Under the pieces are notes generated by a model, which saw only the letters and a list, made by a program, of their open reading frames with translations, did not search any database and was not told where the DNA came from. From a virus, in the IMG/VR virus record IMGVR_UViG_3300024298_000046, positions 1 to 21,990 of that record: a stretch of DNA of 21,990 nucleotides; one strand, written 5' to 3'. Of the stretch, positions 14,808 through 21,422 are shown one piece after another; position 1 is the stretch's first letter; each line of letters starts with the position of its first letter. The translations under genes and the position numbers were made by a program.

Positions 14808-15016
14808 AACGGCTCTTCCTGCTGTGCTGCTTCCGGTTCGACGTCTGTGACCGACCACAGTTGGGCATCGTCGAACTTGGCGGTACGACTGTCAAGCCAT
14901 ACCGTCTTGGTCTCGCCCTTCTTGTTGGTCACCTCGACGGAATCGCCGGGCTGTCCGTCGTGTCGGATCTTGACGCCCCACTTGCCGTCCTTCAGTTTGT
15001 ACCACGTTGCTGTCAT
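14804..15016 (-). CDS. 70-aa small beta-rich protein
   Basis: Starts in an ATGA overlap with the coiled-coil gene. The sequence (WYKLKDGKWGVKIRHDG, PGDSVEVTNKKGETKTVWL) alternates in the manner of a small beta barrel and ends in an acidic tail (DVEPEAAQQEEPF). The combination of a small barrel and an acidic tail is reminiscent of nucleic-acid-binding accessory proteins, but I cannot assign a family. Confidence 0.7.
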   Translation of the reverse strand: MTATWYKLKDGKWGVKIRHDGQPGDSVEVTNKKGETKTVWLDSRTAKFDDAQLWSVTDVEPEAAQQEEPF

Positions 15017-15216
15017 CGGTAATCATCTCCTTGGCTCATAAGAACCCTCAGTCGTTCGACCATGCTACGGTACATGGCCACCTTTTTTTCTAGTTCCGCA
15101 ATCCGCTTGCGGTCTTCGTCGCGTTGCTCCCGAAGGGAATCAACGGTGACTTGAAGATCGTTCAACCATGCCTGGTACGTAATCAGTTCATTCTCGCTCA
15201 AGGTGCTTGCTCCCAT
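15013..15216 (-). CDS. 67-aa coiled-coil protein
   Basis: Almost the whole length is a heptad-like charged helix (VDSLREQRDEDRKRIAELEKKV, then RSMVERLRVL). The ATG at 15216 overlaps the WhiB gene by 29 bases and lacks good spacing. A TTG at 15201 has GGGAG eight bases upstream and may be the true start, giving 62 aa. Function unknown. Confidence 0.65.
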   Translation of the reverse strand: MGASTLSENELITYQAWLNDLQVTVDSLREQRDEDRKRIAELEKKVAMYRSMVERLRVLMSQGDDYR

Positions 15217-15457
15217 TCCTACGACGCTGGCGAGGGCTGAGCCCGCCCCAGATGCCGTACTTGATGTTGTTCTCTATTGCAAAGCGCATGCAGTCTTTGT
15301 ATACCACGCATCGCTTGCAGTACTCCTGTGCCTTGGCGTTGGCCGTATGCCAACCGGACTCGGCAAAGAATATCTCTGCGTCTGCTCCCTTGCACGCAGC
15401 GAATTCCATCCACGTGAAGTCAGAGTTCTTTAGTTTCCACTCGCTCATCAGGTCCAT
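15188..15457 (-). CDS. whiB: WhiB-family Fe-S transcription regulator
   Basis: 89 aa from the ATG at 15457, which has GGGAG ten bases upstream and starts six bases after the transglycosylase stop. An upstream in-frame ATG at 15514 would overlap that gene by 53 bases with no ribosome site. The four Fe-S cysteines are C22, C47, C50 and C56 (C...C-x2-C-x5-C), followed by the G-I-W-G-G turn at 68-72 and a basic tail (SPRQRRR). WhiB proteins are found in Actinobacteria and their phages and usually act with the major sigma factor. A phage copy may redirect host transcription or affect superinfection. Confidence 0.95.
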   Translation of the reverse strand: MDLMSEWKLKNSDFTWMEFAACKGADAEIFFAESGWHTANAKAQEYCKRCVVYKDCMRFAIENNIKYGIWGGLSPRQRRRNGSKHLERE

Positions 15458-15461
15458 GTAG

Positions 15462-16007
15462 TTATAACTCCCACGCTTCGAATCCTCGTCCTTCGTTTTG
15501 TCTGCTGTAGTCATAGATTGCTTTCGCTGCTTTCAGGTTGGTTGCCGGATCGAACAGTTCGTCGCATCCAAGACTAGACAGAACGCCAACCGATTGCAAG
15601 TATCCGTTCGGATACCATCTGGTTGGCAGGCACCACGACCTGTCGTTGATCTGCGTCAGCCCGATGTCGGTCGAACCGTCCTTGTTTAGTTTCGTATTGT
15701 GCTGGCTTGGGTCGCACCTGGACTCCCGCCACATGACGTAGTCGAGAGTGTCCAGGTCCTGCTCTTGCCACCCGAGTTCTATCGCCAGCCCCCACCACTG
15801 ACCACACCGAGCCGTGGACGGAATGGCGTATGTAGTGGTTGTGGTGGGGGCCGGTCGGTAAACGGGGAGAGGAGAAGACCCCGTTGCCGTAACCGCGCTC
15901 GTGCTGGTGGTGGTAGTCGAGGCGTTTTCTACGCCGCCCCTATTGCCAACACCGACCACGAGAAACGCGGCCGATACCAATGCCAGTGTTCGGGTGATGA
16001 AATCCAT
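15462..16007 (-). CDS. Secreted lysozyme-like/SLT transglycosylase
   Basis: 181 aa. An N-terminal hydrophobic segment (about 7-20) after an Arg looks like a signal peptide or anchor, followed by a Thr/Ser/Pro-rich linker (30-62) and a lysozyme-fold domain. The catalytic Glu is probably E95 in MWRESRCDP; GLTQIND (116-122) is the usual SLT/lysozyme substrate-cleft motif. Four Cys (68, 98, 126, 148) could form disulphides outside the membrane. It cleaves peptidoglycan glycan strands. It sits among early DNA genes rather than by the holin/endolysin pair, so a role in entry, export or a second lysis pathway is possible. Confidence 0.85.
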   Translation of the reverse strand: MDFITRTLALVSAAFLVVGVGNRGGVENASTTTTSTSAVTATGSSPLPVYRPAPTTTTTYAIPSTARCGQWWGLAIELGWQEQDLDTLDYVMWRESRCDPSQHNTKLNKDGSTDIGLTQINDRSWCLPTRWYPNGYLQSVGVLSSLGCDELFDPATNLKAAKAIYDYSRQNEGRGFEAWEL

Positions 16008-16016
16008 GTGTCCGTC

Positions 16017-16466
16017 CTAAGGATTGATGATAAGGCTGGCGAGTTCAGTGAACTCCGTCAGTGTCATCAAGACTATCCCCTCGTTGGTGCCGTCGGGCAT
16101 TGCCACCATCACGAACGGACGAATGTCGCCCAGCGCCTTCGCCGCGTCAGACTGGGCTTTAGCGGCGTAGAAACGGGTAGCAATCGGACCGATCTGAGCG
16201 CCAGCCTTGATCTCGGTACGAAAAGCACCACCCCAATTCTCTTCGTGACGGGTAAGGTGACCGCCCAGCCCCAACTTCTTACGGGCACGACGAGCCTTCG
16301 AGTCCCCCTTTCGCCTATTTCGTTTACCGCGAGCGGCAGGATCGGCACACCCTCTAACCCGGCGTAGACCCTGTCTGTCTGGTCTTCCCAAAGTGCCAAA
16401 CAGTGGGCAGTTGTCCAAGGAACATTTGTCCTTGTTGCCTTGACATTCACCCTTGCGCTCATCCAC
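16017..16466 (-). CDS. PDDEXK-type nuclease, Holliday-junction-resolvase-like (putative)
   Basis: 149 aa from a GTG that overlaps the upstream stop by eight bases, with AAGGG six bases before it; a further upstream ATG at 16502 would overlap more. The N-terminal part has four cysteines (C8, C15, C20, C40), a likely zinc site. The basic centre is followed by a resolvase-like core: D55 in KGDSKARRARKKLG, the E-x-K pair E85/K87 in FRTEIKAG, then strands at FVMVAMPDG and EGIVLMTLTEF. Location right after an exonuclease and annealing protein supports a role in recombination or branch resolution. The family call is moderate. Confidence 0.65.
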   Translation of the reverse strand: MDERKGECQGNKDKCSLDNCPLFGTLGRPDRQGLRRVRGCADPAARGKRNRRKGDSKARRARKKLGLGGHLTRHEENWGGAFRTEIKAGAQIGPIATRFYAAKAQSDAAKALGDIRPFVMVAMPDGTNEGIVLMTLTEFTELASLIINP

Positions 16467-17253
16467 GGTTCGCCCTTGAGTCGAGCGCCTTGATTGCGGC
16501 ATTGGCTTGGCCCTTGGTCAACGCATCAAGTTTTGCAAGTGGTGCATTGATTATCTCGGCCACTGCCTCTACCTGCTTGGGTCGATCGCCAATACCGTTG
16601 GCCAACAGCATCGCACGCAACTTGCCTATCTGTGCGTTGGTTGCTGGCGCATCTGGGTCCTTGACCTGTGGTTGCTCGGTGACCTTGGCCGAAGGGAATG
16701 CCTCCTTGACTTTGTCGAGCAGGTTGTCTCCGACTGGGGCTGGCTCAGGCTTGGGCTTTTGCATTGCCTTGAATGCATCACGCAACTTCGGCATCGACTC
16801 GTTGGTCAACTCGTACAGGTCAACACCTGCAGACTTGGCCACGTCCTGCGGGTCGAGCCCAGCCTTGGCGCACGCTTCACGGAACTTCGTGAGAAGATCG
16901 GCGTCCGACTTCGGCTCCTCCCGTCGTGCCACCTTTGCCATTTCTTCCCGGCTCGGGCGAGGCGCGGTCTTCGATTGGAAGATGTAGTTGGCGAGCGCCC
17001 TGCCAATTGCCGAGGTCTCCGCATTTTCCACGTGTGATGTTCGGTTCACCGGGGACGCATCGCGAATCTCCTCGGCGTATCCCGTGGCAACCGGACGCGG
17101 GTCGGAGATGTCCTTGTATATCTCGGCACGGAACACGACCTTGTCCGCGTCGTAGTGGTGGATGGCGGTGAACACCTGCCCGTTCGGGTACATCTCCCAG
17201 AACTTGGCAAGGCGTGCCTCCACCGTCTCGTAGTTGTCGAGGTTGAACCTCAT
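16459..17253 (-). CDS. Single-strand annealing protein, Rad52/Erf-like (putative)
   Basis: 264 aa. The ATG at 17253 follows GGAGA by six bases; the longer frame upstream is a shadow of the exonuclease gene. Residues 8-92 form the core, ending in HVENAETSAIGRAL (74-87), the helix typical of phage Rad52/Erf-type annealing proteins. A Lys/Pro/Glu-rich linker (165-175) leads to a C-terminal helical domain (203-257, NAQIGKLRAMLLANG...) often seen in phage recombinases. It should anneal complementary single strands made by the adjacent exonuclease, a Red-like pair. Confidence 0.75.
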   Translation of the reverse strand: MRFNLDNYETVEARLAKFWEMYPNGQVFTAIHHYDADKVVFRAEIYKDISDPRPVATGYAEEIRDASPVNRTSHVENAETSAIGRALANYIFQSKTAPRPSREEMAKVARREEPKSDADLLTKFREACAKAGLDPQDVAKSAGVDLYELTNESMPKLRDAFKAMQKPKPEPAPVGDNLLDKVKEAFPSAKVTEQPQVKDPDAPATNAQIGKLRAMLLANGIGDRPKQVEAVAEIINAPLAKLDALTKGQANAAIKALDSRANRG

Positions 17254-17254
17254 G

Positions 17255-18199
17255 TCATTCTCCTTTTTTTGAGACCACACGGAATGTGCGGTACGTTGTT
17301 TGCTTCTTGAATTTAGCAGCAAGAGCGGGATGTTCCAACTCGAACTTCTTGGAATCGAACGTGGTGCGTGTCGCCGTCTTCCACGTGCAGGCAAGGTCGC
17401 CATCCACGTGGCCGTAGTCAGCATCACCCATGGCCATGCACAACTTGGTCTTGATTTCCTCGCAAATCTTTTCGAGTTCAGCAATGCTGCCCTGCAACTT
17501 GCCGTAGTTGTAAAGCAACACGGCGTGCTCCTCGTCGAGTTCCTTGATTGTTCCATTGCCGCGCGGGAACAGATCGTTCACGTTCGTGTAGTTCATTGAT
17601 GCCGTATCCGGAACCATGCCCATGTCTATGGCTGCAAGGAACTGGCGACACGCCTCTATGTGCATGCGCTTCTCATCGCTGGTCACGACTTGCTCGTGGA
17701 ACTGGATGTCAAGATCGCTGTCGAATATGACCCATGTGATCTTGTCGACGTTGGCACAGATTGCCTGCTGAACTCCCTGCCAGTACCAATGGTCCGACAA
17801 CTTGCCGTTCCACCTACCGCGCATGGTCTTGATCTCGAAGACTTCCTTGTCCTCGCTAACGGCATCAAGGGTGGCGATGAGCCTGACCCCTTCTTCTTCG
17901 TAGACGTACATCACCGCAGGTGCGCCAAGCCATTTGTCCAGCAACCTGCTGGCCCAGTCCCTGATCGGAACCTCGAGCGTGTTGCCACGCATCATTGCCC
18001 TGTTCTCGCTCTGCGGCGTTGGCGGTGTATCCGACAAGAGTTCGACCGCCAGGTCTGCGCCACTCGTGTACGGATGGCTTCCGTGTACGGCGGCGGCAAC
18101 TGATGCCGAGATGCGGGCGAGATTGTTCTCGTCCCTCCACCTGACCGCCAGCCATTCGCTGCTTCCGTGCGGTGGTTTGTTGATTGTCCGGTTGTTCAT
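17255..18199 (-). CDS. YqaJ/lambda-exonuclease-type recombination nuclease
   Basis: 314 aa, AAGGAG before the ATG. PDDEXK motifs in order: E76 in GNTLEVPIRDW, D112 in IATLDAV, E122-I-K124 in EVFEIKTM, and Q141/Q144-145 in HWYWQGVQQAIC. Residues 215-260 include a charged helix. The family degrades one strand of double-stranded DNA ends to give single-stranded tails for annealing. The TGA is separated by one base from the annealing-protein ATG, so the two are coupled. All catalytic residues are present. Confidence 0.9.
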   Translation of the reverse strand: MNNRTINKPPHGSSEWLAVRWRDENNLARISASVAAAVHGSHPYTSGADLAVELLSDTPPTPQSENRAMMRGNTLEVPIRDWASRLLDKWLGAPAVMYVYEEEGVRLIATLDAVSEDKEVFEIKTMRGRWNGKLSDHWYWQGVQQAICANVDKITWVIFDSDLDIQFHEQVVTSDEKRMHIEACRQFLAAIDMGMVPDTASMNYTNVNDLFPRGNGTIKELDEEHAVLLYNYGKLQGSIAELEKICEEIKTKLCMAMGDADYGHVDGDLACTWKTATRTTFDSKKFELEHPALAAKFKKQTTYRTFRVVSKKGE

Positions 18200-18221
18200 T
18201 GCTTCTCCTTCTGTTGTTTGT

Positions 18222-18527
18222 CTAACTGGGTAAACTCCAGTTTGGTTGCTCCAGCACGACGATTCGTTGAACCATCGCGCAGGGAATGTGGGTAATCATA
18301 CCGACGGTTTCCATTTCTGGCAACTCGTCCGGCATGTACGAACCGGTGATCGAGATGTATCCCTCTAGTGCGTCGGGGTAAACGAACCCGACCGACACCA
18401 CGTCACACCTCTTTGGTTTGTAATCCTTGATGGCAATCCAACCATTCTCGGAATCAAACGCGTCAATCCAGTGGATGGAAACCAATGACCATGGGCAAAC
18501 GTCAATCGAGCCAGCAGACATACTCAC
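18222..18527 (-). CDS. 101-aa hypothetical protein
   Basis: GTG start with AGGG six bases upstream; a second candidate ATG lies two codons further. It overlaps the phosphoesterase gene end by 26 bases. The sequence is beta-prone with Trp, Tyr and Cys residues (WIDAFDSENGWIAIKDYKP, GFVYPDALEGYISITGSYMP). No family is recognised. Its place between nuclease and phosphoesterase suggests DNA metabolism. Confidence 0.65.
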   Translation of the reverse strand: MSMSAGSIDVCPWSLVSIHWIDAFDSENGWIAIKDYKPKRCDVVSVGFVYPDALEGYISITGSYMPDELPEMETVGMITHIPCAMVQRIVVLEQPNWSLPS

Positions 18528-19500
18528 AGGTTACCCTCCCCTTGTCCGGGTCAACGAACATTAGACGCTGTGATGGTTTGCCTACTGCGGCAACGAATGA
18601 CTTGGCGTATTGATTGTCCGACTCAGGACTTCCGGTAACCCAGATGCGCCCACCGTTTGCCATGGTCAAATTGATTGGCGTGTGGAAGTGACCAAGGATT
18701 GCGTCGTCGAATTCCATGAACGTAGCCCAGGCATTGCACTTGCGCAATATCGAGTACGACGGCGTCTGTCCACCGAACGATGGAATCTCATCGCCATGCA
18801 CGACCAAGAGTTTGTAGTTGCCAATCGTGGCAATCTGGTACCAGTCGGCAGACTGCTGCCATGTTACGTGCTTCAGGTGCGCACAACGCTCTGACGCAAT
18901 CTTGTACGCCATGCGATCGACGTTGTCCGAAGATGGCATGTCACCCTTGCGGCCAATGCGTCCATGGTTGCCGTACTCGCACACCACGTGCACCTTGCGG
19001 AAGTGACCTGCCAGCGTATGCACACACTGCTCGATGATGCTGGCAACAGAGAACAACTGCTCGAACAGGTGTGCCTCGATCTCGTATTGCTGCCCCGGGA
19101 ATACCGTAAGTCCCTCGACCATGTCACCACCCAAGACCAGCACGCAGTCGTTGACCGGGTGGTGGGCTCGCTGAATGTCGGTGAGCGCCATGACCTTGTC
19201 GACCATCTGTGCCATGCGTTTGCGAAGCACCTCGATGTTGTACGACACCGACACCTTGCCCGCCTGCCAATCGGTTAGGTGCACCAACGCAACTTCTGCG
19301 CGTCCCTTCTTCTTCGGCTTGTGCGGCTTGACGTTTACCCGCGGTTGAACAAGCATTGCCTGATGTGCGGCTTTGTACACCGCATCGACCAGATCGTCGT
19401 TCTTGCGTTTGGCTCTTGCCTCCGCCCGCTGCGCCTTTTGCAAGGCAGCCTTGAGAAGCGATATCTCGTCTTCGTATCTTGCATCTTCACTCATCGACAT
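18502..19500 (-). CDS. Calcineurin-like metallophosphoesterase (SbcD/Mre11-like)
   Basis: 332 aa from the ATG at 19500, which has AAGGA nine bases upstream; the frame extends ten codons more into the neighbour. An N-terminal charged coiled coil (about 5-40) precedes the phosphoesterase core: D77-W-Q (in place of the usual D-x-H), GGDMVEG at 124-130, GNH at 177-179, HGD at 235-237 and GHFH at 270-273. It should bind two metals and hydrolyse phosphodiesters. The first motif has Gln where His is usual, seen in some phage members. It probably acts as a nuclease in replication or recombination. Confidence 0.88.
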   Translation of the reverse strand: MSMSEDARYEDEISLLKAALQKAQRAEARAKRKNDDLVDAVYKAAHQAMLVQPRVNVKPHKPKKKGRAEVALVHLTDWQAGKVSVSYNIEVLRKRMAQMVDKVMALTDIQRAHHPVNDCVLVLGGDMVEGLTVFPGQQYEIEAHLFEQLFSVASIIEQCVHTLAGHFRKVHVVCEYGNHGRIGRKGDMPSSDNVDRMAYKIASERCAHLKHVTWQQSADWYQIATIGNYKLLVVHGDEIPSFGGQTPSYSILRKCNAWATFMEFDDAILGHFHTPINLTMANGGRIWVTGSPESDNQYAKSFVAAVGKPSQRLMFVDPDKGRVTCEYVCWLD

Positions 19501-19714
19501 TCTTGTTGATCCTTTCCCTGATCCTTGCAACCGTGTTTGGGGCGCATTCGATGCCGCGTTTCTTCAGCGCTTTCGCAATTCCCACATGCGAAATCTCTGG
19601 ATCGCGAAGTGCGGCAACAAACTCCTTGTAATCCTTTGGTTCCAGTTTGGCACGTATCTCGTCGTGTTTGCCCGACGACAACGAAAGCGTCTTTGCCTCA
19701 TCAAGAAATCCCAC
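19487..19714 (-). CDS. 75-aa small HTH protein
   Basis: GTG start at 19714 with AGGA nine bases upstream; the longer frame overlaps the DUF6378 gene. The C-terminal half looks like a helix-turn-helix (ISHVGIAKALKKRGIECAPN then TVARIRERI, about residues 41-69), like phage Nin/replication-type DNA-binding proteins. It overlaps the phosphoesterase start by a few bases. It could be a regulator or a DNA-binding accessory factor. Confidence 0.7.
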   Translation of the reverse strand: MGFLDEAKTLSLSSGKHDEIRAKLEPKDYKEFVAALRDPEISHVGIAKALKKRGIECAPNTVARIRERINKNVDE

Positions 19715-20003
19715 GACGCACCGTCCTGACCATGTTGAGGCAACCAAGATAACCAATGGCATCGCGCGTGTTGTCCGGTACGTCCAGGCCCATGTCGAAT
19801 TCGTTGGCGATGCGTGAAAGTTTTACCGCAACCATGAACAAGATTGCTTGCTCTGGTGTAAGTGAAACTCCGGTCATTGCCCTGAAGATGTCCGCCGTCC
19901 TCGAGTAGTCGTGGTGTGGGTGGTTGTATTCGGCTTGTCGCGGACCGACGATGAGGTCGTATGCCTCGCGCACAATTTCAGCGCCTGCGGTTTTCTGTTC
20001 CAT
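19701..20003 (-). CDS. DUF6378-like phage protein
   Basis: 100 aa, AAAGGGG before the ATG. The pattern IVGPRQAEYNHPHHDYSRTADIF (about 18-40), then LTPEQAILFMVAVKLSRI (48-65) and DNTRDAIGYLGCLNMV (77-92) matches the conserved helical DUF6378 family widespread in phages; related helical folds include MazG-like nucleotide hydrolases, but activity is unproven. It lies at the head of the DNA-metabolism run. Confidence 0.8.
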   Translation of the reverse strand: MEQKTAGAEIVREAYDLIVGPRQAEYNHPHHDYSRTADIFRAMTGVSLTPEQAILFMVAVKLSRIANEFDMGLDVPDNTRDAIGYLGCLNMVRTVRRGIS

Positions 20004-20136
20004 GCTTCCCCTTTGTGAGTTGTTCTGTTTTTTCTATCAACGCCCAGAGTTCGTCTTGTTCGGCAACTCCAGGATATACCTTACGAAGAAACTTCGCCAG
20101 TTTCCTCAACTCGATTTTGGTGAACTGTTCGCCCAT
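19978..20136 (-). CDS. 52-aa small charged protein overlapping both neighbours
   Basis: ATG at 20136, TGA at 19980-19978. The product (MGEQFTKIELRKLAKFLRKV..., ending KGKHGTENRRR) is a well-formed amphipathic helical protein and fills the otherwise empty 20004-20080. It overlaps the 95-aa gene by 56 bases and DUF6378 by 26 bases. A G-rich stretch lies about ten bases before the ATG. The large overlap is the main doubt. Confidence 0.5.
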   Translation of the reverse strand: MGEQFTKIELRKLAKFLRKVYPGVAEQDELWALIEKTEQLTKGKHGTENRRR

Positions 20137-20368
20137 TGTCAAGCATCCCCCCTGAGGCGTGCAACTCTAGGTGGTTCGACAGCCGTTCGTCAACTCGATC
20201 TACCTTCGTTTCGATTCGATTCTGGGATTTGTACAGCATCGTCAACACGCCACGGACGTAGGCGTGATCGTCCTTGTTTTCTTTCCGGAACTTATTGATT
20301 GCAGCAACGATGATGCCACCAACCGCGGTGATTGCGGCAACGATGATGCTTGCTGTTCCCATGTCCAT
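20081..20368 (-). CDS. 95-aa membrane-anchored coiled-coil protein in lysis cassette
   Basis: Residues 6-24 are a clean transmembrane helix (ASIIVAAITAVGGIIVAAI), then a Lys-rich stop-transfer, then a coiled coil (about 40-70, RIETKVDRVDERLSNHLELH). This is the layout of DUF2746-type and other small actinophage membrane proteins coded near the endolysin. It may be a holin partner, a spanin-like linker or a holin itself. AAGGTGAG lies eleven bases before the ATG; another ATG follows at codon 3. Confidence 0.75.
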   Translation of the reverse strand: MDMGTASIIVAAITAVGGIIVAAINKFRKENKDDHAYVRGVLTMLYKSQNRIETKVDRVDERLSNHLELHASGGMLDNGRTVHQNRVEETGEVSS

Positions 20369-20369
20369 T

Positions 20370-20834
20370 TCAAATCAAACTCACCTTAGCAAATGCAGCC
20401 GTCACTCTGTGTGGTGACTCGGCCATTCTTGGTGAGATTTCTACGTGCATCCAGTCGCCACCCGGCGCGCCTGTGAGTGTTGGCTTGGTGTACGCCTGCC
20501 ACGATGCGCGGTCACATCTCCACCCCCTGCCATGGCCATCCCAGTAATCAAGGATTAGTTCGACGCCAAGCAATTCACTATTGGCGGTAAGGATGTCCAT
20601 AACCCGTTCGGCTGACTTCCTGCCGTTTGTTTTACCACGCCACGACAAGTCCATCGCCCTGCCCGTGGCATGAACGCTGAGGCTGGTTTTGCCGCGCATG
20701 TTGCGCACGACCCATGTGCCATTGTTCCAAAGCGCACCGCCAGATAGCGAACAAACCTGGCGCACCCATTCTTCCGTGCCCGGACGCTTGGCTTTTGATA
20801 CCCCGTCGGATGTGCCCGTGTAGCGACGGGGCAT
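20370..20834 (-). CDS. M15-type peptidase endolysin
   Basis: 154 aa. Zinc site of the VanY/D-Ala-D-Ala carboxypeptidase-like group: H55 and D62 in SVHATGRAMDLSW, and a C-terminal H130-V-E132 in GDWMHVEIS. It should cut the peptide part of peptidoglycan. No signal peptide, so release through the neighbouring holin is expected. No separate wall-binding domain is present, making it a compact endolysin. Starts four bases after the holin stop. Confidence 0.85.
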   Translation of the reverse strand: MPRRYTGTSDGVSKAKRPGTEEWVRQVCSLSGGALWNNGTWVVRNMRGKTSLSVHATGRAMDLSWRGKTNGRKSAERVMDILTANSELLGVELILDYWDGHGRGWRCDRASWQAYTKPTLTGAPGGDWMHVEISPRMAESPHRVTAAFAKVSLI

Positions 20835-20837
20835 GGC

Positions 20838-21038
20838 TTATTTGGTGCGCCCGAAGCGTTTGTCGGACTTGTCAAACCAGGTGTGGATTACCGGCAGAAC
20901 TGCGACAAGGGCTGCGTCTGCAATGAGCGTCCAGTCGCGGGTGCCAGCCATGTATGAGGCGATGCCTGCGGCGATGGCGACTTTTGCCCAGGACTTTAGT
21001 AGGGCTTTGGTCTGTTTGGTGATAAGTTTCTTTGTCAT
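20838..21038 (-). CDS. Two-span holin candidate
   Basis: 66 aa, with a basic N-terminus (MTKKLITKQTKALLK), a hydrophobic span at 17-32, a short polar turn (GTRDW), a second span at 38-54 and a basic tail (DKSDKRFGRTK). Size, topology and its place directly before the endolysin fit a class II-like holin. AGGG lies eight bases before the ATG; the same bases also give TAGGGT seven bases before it, so leaderless initiation is possible. Its ATG overlaps the ATG of the plus-strand gene in a CATG palindrome. Confidence 0.75.
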   Translation of the reverse strand: MTKKLITKQTKALLKSWAKVAIAAGIASYMAGTRDWTLIADAALVAVLPVIHTWFDKSDKRFGRTK

Positions 21039-21171
21039 GGAAGAAACCCTATCACGCGCAGCGATCGTATTCTTGTGCTTCTTTGTCGGAATCGGCGTCG
21101 TGATCGGCGTGTGTTTGCTGATCTTGCTTGCTGTTTTGTCGAAGTGGCCCGACGACGAGGTTGAGTTTTAG
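21037..21171 (+). CDS. 44-aa single-span membrane protein on the plus strand
   Basis: The only convincing plus-strand gene. It reads MEETLSRAAIVFLCFFVG..., with a transmembrane helix at about 9-34 and the acidic tail KWPDDEVEF. It exactly fills the gap between the holin start and the 84-aa gene stop: its ATG interlocks with the holin ATG, and its TAG overlaps the TAA of the convergent gene. The minus strand of this stretch has no ORF. A GTG at 21019 would add six hydrophobic residues. Possible roles are antiholin, second holin or an antisense control; inferred from topology and place. Confidence 0.6.
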   Translation: MEETLSRAAIVFLCFFVGIGVVIGVCLLILLAVLSKWPDDEVEF

Positions 21172-21422
21172 GCGTTTTCTTCAAACACTGGTGTTACGAA
21201 CTCGTCTAGTTCTGCGTCGTAGCGGTCACCGATACCAGCGTACTTGGCACGGAAGTTTGAGTTGTACGAAGTCTGCTTCCATTCGCCTGCGAGACCCATA
21301 CCTGCGATGAACGCCTGACCTTTGGCTTCACATTCGGCGTGGTCGCCGTGACCGATTACATCGTTTGACACCACGATGACCTGCGTGACGATACCGTTCT
21401 CAATCTTCGCAAAGTGAGCCAT
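21168..21422 (-). CDS. 84-aa tail-associated protein
   Basis: Starts in a TAATG overlap with the glycine-rich fibre gene. It contains FRAKYAGIGDRYDAELDEFV (about 56-75), a motif shared by small proteins coded next to tail fibre genes in many marine and freshwater phages, where it often ends a fibre or baseplate gene. N-terminus MAHFAKIENGIVTQVIVV is beta-like. Likely virion-associated; exact role not known. Confidence 0.75.
   Translation of the reverse strand: MAHFAKIENGIVTQVIVVSNDVIGHGDHAECEAKGQAFIAGMGLAGEWKQTSYNSNFRAKYAGIGDRYDAELDEFVTPVFEENA

Noticed and set aside
17253-17275. Programmed frameshift at the A7 run joining exonuclease and annealing protein
   Set aside because: The run is part of a normal ribosome site (AAAGGAG) for the next gene; a -1 shift meets a stop at once and only a less usual +1 shift would fuse them.
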